In this document: piece after piece, positions 6,100 to 10,093 of the stretch
Position numbering within the stretch: the first letter of the stretch is position 1
Layout: every line of letters starts with the position of its first letter
Assembly (NCBI GenBank): GCA_023430685.1
Contig: JAEYZH010000018.1
Location: 1 to 10,093, forward strand
Length of the DNA: 10,093 bases
Direction: 5' to 3'
From: Pseudomonadota bacterium
GTDB lineage: Bacteria; Pseudomonadota; Gammaproteobacteria; Xanthomonadales; Rhodanobacteraceae
Notes under the pieces: generated by a model
Told to the model about the DNA's origin: nothing
The model's database searches: none
The model's input: only the letters and a program-made list of their open reading frames with translations
Program-made: the position numbers and the translations under genes

Positions 6100-6441
6100 A
6101 TGAAACGCCGCAATCCCCTGATCCGTTCCGCCTTCGTGCTGATGCTGCCGGTCGCGACGCTGACCGCGATCGCGTTCGAGGCCCCGGTCTCGATGTCGGT
6201 GCAGCAACGCCCCTCGCTCCAGGCCACGCTGTTGCCGACCGTGCACGTCGTGGCCGACGCCGGCGATCGCGAACATGTCGCCGTCGCGCAGGAGGAAGCC
6301 CTGTCGGTGACGCTGATGCCGACCGTCTACGTGCATGCGCGCATCGCCGAATACGCGGGCGTCGCGGCTGCGCCGGTCGCGTTCGCGATGGTGGGACCAC
6401 AGCCCGAATGCGTTCCGCCGACCTGCGCGAGCGCGCGCTGA
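6100..6441 (+). CDS. small exported protein with internal repeat, unknown function, 113 residues
   Basis: The ATG at 6100 follows AAGGAG by six bases. The N-terminus is a signal-peptide-like stretch: basic MKRRNPLIRS, hydrophobic core at about 11-25, then FEA near 26-28 as a possible cleavage site. The mature part contains two copies of a ten-residue unit, TLLPTVHVVA (43-52) and TLMPTVYVHA (71-80), seven of ten positions identical, 28 residues apart, each preceded by a similar small-residue strand. The DNA is also similar, with ACGCTG.TGCCGACCGT in both. The end has two close cysteines (ECVPPTC, 103-109), which could form a small disulfide loop. I recognise no named family; repeat periodicity suggests beta structure in the periplasm or at the surface. 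It reads towards trmL, but trmL has its own candidate promoter 81 bases downstream. Confidence 0.65.
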   Translation: MKRRNPLIRSAFVLMLPVATLTAIAFEAPVSMSVQQRPSLQATLLPTVHVVADAGDREHVAVAQEEALSVTLMPTVYVHARIAEYAGVAAAPVAFAMVGPQPECVPPTCASAR

Positions 6442-6510
6442 GGAGATGACGGCCCCGGTGTCGCATCCGCGGCACCGGCCCAAGACTCGCGCGGCGGACG
6501 GCGCGCGACC

Positions 6511-6516
6511 GATAAT
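6511..6516 (+). promoter_or_regulatory. candidate -10 hexamer GATAAT for a leaderless trmL transcript
   Basis: GATAAT ends six bases before the trmL ATG at 6523. TrmL has no Shine-Dalgarno sequence, and its N-terminus is fixed by family conservation, so transcription starting at or within a base or two of the ATG is the simplest reading. GATAAT recurs upstream of secB and of the rhodanese gene. No -35 match is seen 16-18 bases further up. Confidence 0.42.
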
Positions 6517-6522
6517 CGGTGC

Positions 6523-6990
6523 ATGCTGCATGTCGTGCTGTTCCAGCCCGAGATTCCGCCGAACACCGGCAACGTGATCCGCCTGTGCGCGAACGCAGGC
6601 GCGGCGCTCCATCTCGTGCGCCCGCTCGGTTTCGAACTCGATCATGCGAAGCTGCGGCGCGCGGGACTGGACTACCACGAGTACGCGGACCTCTCGGTCC
6701 ATGAAGACCTCGACGCATTCCGCGCAGCGGTTTCGCCGCCGCGGCTGTTCGCGTTGTCCACGCGCGGCGGCGTGCGCTACGACGAGGTCGCGTACGCCGA
6801 TGGCGACGCGTTCCTGTTCGGCCCCGAAACCCGCGGCCTGCCGCAGGCGGTCTTCGATGCGATCGAACCCGCGCATCGCCTGCGCCTGCCGATGCGCCCG
6901 CGCAACCGCAGCCTCAACCTCTCCAACGCGGTCGCGGTCGTCACCTACGAGGCCTGGCGCCAGCTCGGCTTCGCCGGCGCGGCGTCGTAG
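6523..6990 (+). CDS. trmL: tRNA (cytidine/uridine-2'-O)-methyltransferase TrmL
   Basis: TrmL methylates the 2'-O of the wobble base (position 34) in tRNA-Leu isoacceptors using S-adenosylmethionine, as a cytosolic dimer with a trefoil-knotted SPOUT fold. The 155-residue protein matches the family end to end: it opens MLHVVLFQPEIPPNTGN (1-17), has RLCANAG (20-26) of motif 1, LRRAGLDYHEY (44-54), the SAM-pocket loop FGPETRGLP (99-107) of motif 2, and RSLNLSNAVAVVTYEAWRQLG (129-149) of motif 3, which forms the knot and dimer contacts. No catalytic element is missing. The start needs no choice, since upstream sequence is not homologous. The gene faces gpsA. Its TAG stop lies inside the GTAG head of a palindromic repeat, so the last residues (GAAS) may be set by repeat insertion, and its final codons are duplicated 151 bases downstream. 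Confidence 0.96.
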   Translation: MLHVVLFQPEIPPNTGNVIRLCANAGAALHLVRPLGFELDHAKLRRAGLDYHEYADLSVHEDLDAFRAAVSPPRLFALSTRGGVRYDEVAYADGDAFLFGPETRGLPQAVFDAIEPAHRLRLPMRPRNRSLNLSNAVAVVTYEAWRQLGFAGAAS

Positions 6991-7036
6991 GGTGGAACGC
7001 AGCGCCGCAGGCGCGAGTTCCACCGGCGTGATGCAC
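6954..7036 (+). repeat. direct repeat copy A (trmL tail plus palindrome)
   Basis: This 83-base segment covers the last 12 codons of trmL including the stop, the first GTAG palindrome and twelve further bases. It matches 7105-7186 with, by my hand alignment, three substitutions and one single-base deletion. It is the presumed original, since it contains functional coding sequence. Confidence 0.85.
6987..7024 (+). repeat. GTAG-type REP palindrome 1
   Basis: GTAG head (6987-6990, containing the trmL stop codon), outer stem GGTGGAAC/GTTCCACC (6991-6998 with 7017-7024), inner stem GCGCC/GGCGC (7002-7006 with 7010-7014) and a 3-base loop. A tetranucleotide head followed by a palindrome is typical of the REP elements mobilised by RAYT transposases, such as Stenotrophomonas GTAG elements; no RAYT gene is in the window. 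The strong hairpin could also end trmL transcription. Confidence 0.7.
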
Positions 7037-7063
7037 GGTGCGTGGGCGGTGCTCGTGCGCGCC

Positions 7064-7101
7064 GGTGGGGCTCGCCGCTGCGCGGCTGCGACCCACCCTA
7101 C
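7064..7101 (-). repeat. GTAG-type REP palindrome 2, inverted
   Basis: On the minus strand the GTAG head (7101-7098) leads into GGTGGG (7097-7092) pairing with 7064-7069; the inner stem is GCCGC/GCGGC (7074-7078 with 7082-7086) with a 3-base loop. The outer arm differs from palindromes 1 and 3 (GGTGGGT rather than GGTGGAAC), so it is a different subtype. Paired with palindrome 1 or 3 it forms the inverted arrangement known as a REPIN. Confidence 0.65.
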
Positions 7102-7104
7102 GCA

Positions 7105-7186
7105 CTGGCGCCAGCTCGGTTTGCCGGCGCGGCGCCGTAGGGTGGAACGCAGCGCCGCCGGCGCGAGTTCCACCGGCGTGATGCAC
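7105..7186 (+). repeat. direct repeat copy B, decayed trmL tail plus palindrome
   Basis: This is the second copy of 6954-7036. The piece matching the trmL C-terminus (WRQLG, then the divergent tail) has lost one base, so it is out of frame and has no start of its own; it is a non-coding remnant. It carries palindrome 3. Confidence 0.85.
7137..7174 (+). repeat. GTAG-type REP palindrome 3
   Basis: Same structure as palindrome 1: GTAG head (7137-7140), outer stem GGTGGAAC/GTTCCACC (7141-7148 with 7167-7174), inner stem GCGCC/GGCGC. It differs from palindrome 1 by one loop base (GCC for GCA). It lies 63 bases from the convergent gpsA stop and may help end transcription from both sides. Confidence 0.7.
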
Positions 7187-7236
7187 CGGATGCGCTCGGC
7201 GTGGAACGGTTGCCGCCACGCCGCTACGGGCGACGG

Positions 7237-8244
7237 CTAGCCCGGAAACTCGGGCTTCTGTTCGCGCGCGAGCAATGCGCGCATGCCTTCGACCGGCGTG
7301 AGTTCGCCGTGCAGCACGCGTTGCACCAGCGCGCTGATCGGGAGTTCGACGCCGTGCGCATGCGCATGCCGCATCACGGTGTCGACGGTCTCGATGCTCT
7401 CGACGACCTGGCCGATCTGCGCGAGCGCTTCGCGCAGCGGCGTGCCGCGGCCAAGCGCGAGGCCGAGGCGGCGGTTGCGCGAGAGGTCGCCGGTGCAGGT
7501 CAGCACGAGGTCGCCGAGGCCGGCCAGGCCCATCAGCGTTTCGGGGCGCGCGCCGATCGCCGCGCCGAGGCGCAGCATTTCCGCGAGGCCGCGCGTGATC
7601 AGCCCCGCGCGCGCATTGAGTCCCATCTGCATGCCGTCGGCGACGCCGGTCGCGACCGCGAGCACGTTCTTCATCGCGCCGCCGAGTTCGGCGCCGACGA
7701 CGTCGTTGCCGGTGTAGGCGCGGAACGTCGGGGCATGCAGCTTCTGCGCGATCCCGAGCGCGAACGCATCATCGTCCGAGTGCACGGTGAGCGCAGTCGG
7801 CAGGCCCAGCGCGACTTCGCGCGCGAACGAGGGACCGGTCACGACCGCGGCGGGTCGGCCGGGCAGCCGCTCGGCGACGAGCTGGTGCAGGAAGCGTCCC
7901 GAACCGGGATCGAAGCCCTTGGTCGCCCACGCGATCCCGGTGCGCTCGCCGACCCATGGCGCGATCGTGTCGAGCAGCGTGCCGAAGGCGTGGCTCGGTA
8001 CCACCACGAGCAGGCTGCCCGCATCGCGCACGGTCGGCTCGATCATCGCCGACAGCTGCAACGCGTCGGGCAGCTCGACGTCGGGCAGGTAGCGCGCGTT
8101 GCGCCGCGCGCTCGCCATCTCGACGACGGCCTGCGGCGTGCGACCCCAGAGCGTGGTCGGCACGCCGTTGCGCGCGAGTTGCACGGCCAGCGCGGTGCCC
8201 CAGGAGCCGGCGCCGAGTACCGCGACCGGCTGCGGATCGCTCAT
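7237..8244 (-). CDS. gpsA: NAD(P)+-dependent glycerol-3-phosphate dehydrogenase GpsA
   Basis: GpsA reduces dihydroxyacetone phosphate to sn-glycerol-3-phosphate in the cytosol, supplying the backbone for phospholipids. The 335-residue protein has the expected size and motifs: the N-terminal Rossmann loop GAGSWGTALA (11-20), VVPSHAF (81-87), ATKG with Lys109, GPSFA (137-141), the catalytic GGAMKNVLA with Lys192, NARAGLITRGLAEM (210-223) on the substrate site, GLGDL (242-246) and SRNRR (255-259). The ATG at 8244 puts the Rossmann loop at the normal distance; it lacks a clear Shine-Dalgarno, but secB ends only 16 bases upstream, which suggests a secB-gpsA operon and possible translational coupling. 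Further upstream in-frame codons overlap secB and are unlikely. No truncation or missing residue is seen. Confidence 0.96.
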   Translation of the reverse strand: MSDPQPVAVLGAGSWGTALAVQLARNGVPTTLWGRTPQAVVEMASARRNARYLPDVELPDALQLSAMIEPTVRDAGSLLVVVPSHAFGTLLDTIAPWVGERTGIAWATKGFDPGSGRFLHQLVAERLPGRPAAVVTGPSFAREVALGLPTALTVHSDDDAFALGIAQKLHAPTFRAYTGNDVVGAELGGAMKNVLAVATGVADGMQMGLNARAGLITRGLAEMLRLGAAIGARPETLMGLAGLGDLVLTCTGDLSRNRRLGLALGRGTPLREALAQIGQVVESIETVDTVMRHAHAHGVELPISALVQRVLHGELTPVEGMRALLAREQKPEFPG

Positions 8245-8260
8245 CGCGCGGGCAGGCGCG

Positions 8261-8761
8261 TCAGGCGTTCGCGCCCTGCGCCGTGCCGGCTTCGGCGCGG
8301 CGGCGCAGCTGCTCGGCGTAAAGCGCCTCGAAATTGATCGGCTGCAGCAGGAACGGCGGGAAGCCACCGTTCTGCACGAGGTCGGACACGATCTGGCGTG
8401 CATACGGGAACAGCACGTTCGGGCAATAGGTCGAGAGCACCGCGTCGCGGTTCGCCGGATCGAAGCCGGAGACACCGAAGATGCCGGCCTGGTGCACTTC
8501 GGCCAGGTACGCGGTCTTGTCCTCGATCTTGCAGGTCGCGGTGACGCTGAGCACGACTTCGTAGACGTCGGTGCCGAGCGTGGTCACGCGCTGGCTCAGG
8601 TTCAGCTCGATGTTCGGCTGGCCCTGCTGCTGGAAGATCTGCGGCGCGCCCGGCGCCTCGAACGAGACGTCCTTGGCGTACACGCGCTGCAGCGAAAGCT
8701 GGGCCTGGCCGGCGTCCGGATTCTGCTGGCCGTTGGCCGCGCCGTTGGTGTTCTCTGCCAT
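8261..8761 (-). CDS. secB: protein-export chaperone SecB
   Basis: SecB binds unfolded preproteins in the cytosol as a tetramer and delivers them to SecA, which fits a window rich in exported products. The 166-residue protein shows the family pattern: QLSLQRVYAKDVSFEAP (21-37), IELNLSQ (51-57), VYEVVLSVTATCK (66-78), TAYLAEVHQAGIFGV (83-97), CPNVLFPYAR (113-122) and GGFPPFLLQPINFEALYAE (132-150). The first 20 residues are a Gln/Asn/Gly-rich lead-in, common in proteobacterial SecB, and the last 12 are a small-residue tail. The start codon follows a candidate GATAAT promoter by 35 bases and has only a weak GAG-type ribosome binding site. gpsA follows after 16 bases. In E. coli grxC lies just upstream; here the rhodanese gene does. 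Confidence 0.97.
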   Translation of the reverse strand: MAENTNGAANGQQNPDAGQAQLSLQRVYAKDVSFEAPGAPQIFQQQGQPNIELNLSQRVTTLGTDVYEVVLSVTATCKIEDKTAYLAEVHQAGIFGVSGFDPANRDAVLSTYCPNVLFPYARQIVSDLVQNGGFPPFLLQPINFEALYAEQLRRRAEAGTAQGANA

Positions 8762-8796
8762 TTCTGTGCTCGCAAGTTGAGAGGTAAAGGGGATCG

Positions 8797-8802
8797 ATTA
8801 TC
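8797..8802 (-). promoter_or_regulatory. candidate -10 hexamer GATAAT for secB-gpsA
   Basis: GATAAT on the minus strand sits 35 bases before the secB ATG, in the 81-base gap after the rhodanese gene, giving an expected leader of about 28 bases. The 17-base-spaced -35 position is GC-rich and does not match. It suggests secB-gpsA can be transcribed apart from the upstream rhodanese gene. Confidence 0.42.
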
Positions 8803-8842
8803 CCACGGACCGGCGCCCGGGCGCATCCTGCCGGCGCGCGAC

Positions 8843-9298
8843 TCAGGCGCGACCTGCCACCAGCGGCATCTGCGCCTGCTGCCACGCACCGAGGCCGCCT
8901 TCGAGCCAGTACACCTTGGCGTAGCCCGCCTTGCGCAGGCGCTGCGCCGCGCGCGCCGATGCCTGGCCGCTGCGGCACACGAGCGCGACCGGCTGCTCGC
9001 GCGCCTTCACCAGTTCCTTCGACTCGGGATCGAACTGCGACATCGGCGTGCTGCGCGCGCCCGGGATGTGGCCCTTCTCGAACTCCTGCGTGCTCGACAG
9101 GTCCAGCAGCAGCGCATTGTCGCGATTGATCAGCTGCGTGAGGCCGGCCGGCGTCAACGCGACGTAGCCGCGCGTGAAGCGCTGCGCCTCGGTCACGATC
9201 AGCGCGATCACGACGCCGATCAGCGCGAGTGTCAGGACCAGGTGGTTGCCGAGGAACTCGGGCAGGCGTTGCAGGAATTCGGACATGGAGGTCGGCAT
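8843..9298 (-). CDS. yibN: membrane-anchored rhodanese-domain protein, YibN-like
   Basis: The 151-residue protein has one N-terminal transmembrane helix (about 19-38) followed by a single cytosolic rhodanese domain: LLLDLSSTQEFEKGHIPGA (63-81) with the family DxR/DxS-type and GHIPGA signatures, the active-site loop CRSGQAS with Cys108, and LEGGLGAW (132-139). The cysteine is present, so sulfur transfer (thiosulfate or persulfide chemistry) is possible. Topology, size and position next to secB match E. coli YibN. The start may be 9298 or the second ATG at 9286, which gives MSEFLQRLPEF and aligns as well with the short YibN N-terminus; neither has a clear Shine-Dalgarno. A candidate promoter (TTGCCT-17-GATAAT) lies just upstream. 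The symbol rests on synteny plus architecture rather than strong identity. Confidence 0.88.
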   Translation of the reverse strand: MPTSMSEFLQRLPEFLGNHLVLTLALIGVVIALIVTEAQRFTRGYVALTPAGLTQLINRDNALLLDLSSTQEFEKGHIPGARSTPMSQFDPESKELVKAREQPVALVCRSGQASARAAQRLRKAGYAKVYWLEGGLGAWQQAQMPLVAGRA

Positions 9299-9324
9299 CG
9301 ATGGCGCAGCGCGCCCGGCCGCGG

Positions 9325-9353
9325 ATTATCGGCGAGCGCGGGCGCGCAGGCAA
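9325..9353 (-). promoter_or_regulatory. candidate promoter TTGCCT-17 bp-GATAAT for the rhodanese gene
   Basis: On the minus strand TTGCCT (9353-9348) and GATAAT (9330-9325) are separated by 17 bases, the optimal spacing for a housekeeping promoter; four of six -35 and five of six -10 positions match consensus. Transcription would start near 9318, giving a leader of about 20 or 32 bases depending on which start is used. It is the best-formed promoter candidate in the window. Confidence 0.5.
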
Positions 9354-9416
9354 AGCGTGTTCGCGCGTGCTTGACGCGTTGGCGTCCGCCTCGGCGCTGG
9401 AGCCGTGGCGCGATAC

Positions 9417-9839
9417 CTATTCCTGGCGTGAGATGTCGGGCAGGCCCGAGGCGAGCCACCAGCGCTTGGACGCCGCGTCCCAGGTCCAGGTCTGGCGGTC
9501 CACGATGCTGCGTGCCGACTGCGTGTTCACGTTGACGAGGTCGATGCGCACGACCTGGCGCACCTCGTTCTCGTTCACGACCACGGGCTCCTGCGCCTCG
9601 TAGCCGCTGACCTGCACCTGCCGGTAGCGCGCGAGGTCGATGGCGCTCGGTGGATTCGTGGCGAGCCGCGACGGTTCGATGAAAGCCTGCGCCTGCTCCA
9701 TGTCGCCCCAGCGCACGGTCGCCGCATACGAGCGCAGCGTTTCGGAAAGCAGGGTTTCCCGCGAACGGATCTCGGTGTTCGCGCAGCCGCCGAGCGCGAG
9801 CAAGGCGGCGAGGGCGAATCCGGTCGTGCTGCGAGGCAT
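9417..9839 (-). CDS. lipoprotein of unknown function, 140 residues
   Basis: The ATG at 9839 follows GGAG by six bases and begins a lipoprotein signal peptide with the lipobox LGGC (Cys19); Ala20 at +2 predicts outer-membrane sorting. The mature part opens with a helix (SRETLLSETLRSYAATVRWGDMEQAQAFIEP, about 26-56) and continues with alternating strands (YRQVQVSGYEAQEPVVVNENEVRQVVRIDLVNV, 72-104) and an aromatic end (DRQTWTWDAASKRWWLASGLP, 114-134). Helix followed by a curved sheet of this length is reminiscent of small NTF2-like folds, but that is an impression from the pattern. No cysteine remains after lipidation. It starts 53 bases after the upstream gene on the same strand, so the two may form an operon. 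An in-frame extension to 10091 overlaps the upstream gene in another frame and was rejected. I cannot name the family. Confidence 0.8.
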   Translation of the reverse strand: MPRSTTGFALAALLALGGCANTEIRSRETLLSETLRSYAATVRWGDMEQAQAFIEPSRLATNPPSAIDLARYRQVQVSGYEAQEPVVVNENEVRQVVRIDLVNVNTQSARSIVDRQTWTWDAASKRWWLASGLPDISRQE

Positions 9840-9892
9840 GGCGGTCTCCAGTCGGGGCGGCGCGAGGATTGTGCAGCAACGCGCGCGGCGCG

Positions 9893-10093
9893 TCAGGCCG
9901 GCGCCGGTGCCGCGCGTGCGGGCGCGAGCGCGACGAACTGTGCGTCGAGCGTCGCGGCGTCGCCGCCGTCCGGCAGCGGCACGCGGCAGTGCACCGCGAG
10001 GCGCGCCTTGCCGCGCGCGGCGAACGTCGCGCGGAACGCGTCGAGATCGGCCTCGGCGATCGGTTGCGCGATCGCATCGAAGTCCTGCCACAC
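9893..10093 (-). CDS. C-terminal fragment of a gene running off the right edge, function unclear
   Basis: The last 65 or so codons of a minus-strand gene end in TGA at 9893. The frame has the G/C-rich third positions of its neighbours and sits in the expected operon position, 53 bases before the lipoprotein start, so it is probably real. The GTG at the very edge is likely an internal valine codon, not a start. Visible sequence: an acidic stretch with IAEADLDAFRATFAARGKARL, then strands around VHCRVPLPDGG and LDAQFVALAP, and an Ala/Pro tail. The GKARL-strand-turn-strand-FVAL layout recalls the C-terminal end of hotdog-fold thioesterases of the YiiD_C type. This is a weak resemblance; the upstream sequence would decide it. 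Confidence 0.6.
   Translation of the reverse strand: MWQDFDAIAQPIAEADLDAFRATFAARGKARLAVHCRVPLPDGGDAATLDAQFVALAPARAAPAPA

Noticed and set aside
6455..6478. CCGGTG...CACCGG as a terminator after the 113-residue gene
   Set aside because: Only a 6-bp stem with a 12-base loop and no T run; weak at this GC content.
7201..9535. Plus-strand open frames 7201-8337 and 8099-9535 opposite gpsA, secB and the rhodanese gene
   Set aside because: Both run antisense to well-identified genes and have low-complexity translations; neither has a ribosome binding site or domain.
9232..10077. Minus-strand open frame of 281 codons spanning the lipoprotein and the right-edge gene
   Set aside because: It overlaps two better-supported frames, lacks a start signal and is arginine-rich throughout.
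1..10093. Search for tRNA, rRNA, CRISPR arrays, transposase, phage or toxin-antitoxin genes
   Set aside because: None seen by eye on either strand. The only repeats are palindromes, one local duplication and one heptamer array; there is no spacer-repeat pattern.

Overview
The window is a GC-rich, ordinary-looking chromosomal segment. Gene content (UbiJ, SecB, GpsA, TrmL, a membrane-anchored rhodanese, DUF4156, a two-repeat secreted M16 protease), codon use strongly biased to G/C in third positions, and GTAG-headed hairpin repeats point to a gammaproteobacterium of the Xanthomonadales/Lysobacterales type. This assignment is inferred from protein families and style, not from a marker gene.

Layout: the left edge holds the N-terminal 146 residues of a minus-strand UbiJ-like ubiquinone accessory protein. 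Divergent from it is a secreted alpha/beta hydrolase (567-1946, +). That gene's stop codon directly abuts the stop of a convergent DUF4156 outer-membrane lipoprotein (1947-2345, -). Upstream of the lipoprotein, also on the minus strand, is a 944-residue exported M16 zinc protease (2515-5349). Between the two lie hairpins and seven 7-base repeats that begin at the protease stop codon. A 346-base divergent region leads to two small plus-strand genes of unknown function: a 77-residue membrane-anchored protein and a 113-residue exported protein with an internal repeat. They are followed by trmL (6523-6990, +).

The right third is a recognisable block: trmL facing gpsA-secB-rhodanese(yibN). In E. 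coli the same block reads trmL > < cysE-gpsA-secB-grxC-yibN, so cysE and grxC are absent from their E. coli positions here. Between trmL and gpsA sits a compact array of three GTAG-type palindromes. Two of them lie in a roughly 150-base tandem duplication that also copied the last codons of trmL. Beyond yibN are a small lipoprotein of unknown function and the C-terminal end of a gene that runs off the right edge.

Functionally the window mixes envelope and secretion work (SecB chaperone, exported protease and hydrolase, two lipoproteins, GpsA for phospholipid precursor) with tRNA wobble methylation and ubiquinone synthesis. I see no phage, transposase, CRISPR array, RNA gene or defence system. 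The points worth a second look are the repeat array and trmL tail duplication, the heptad repeats, the back-to-back stop codons, the two recurring promoter-like hexamers, and the two small orphan genes.
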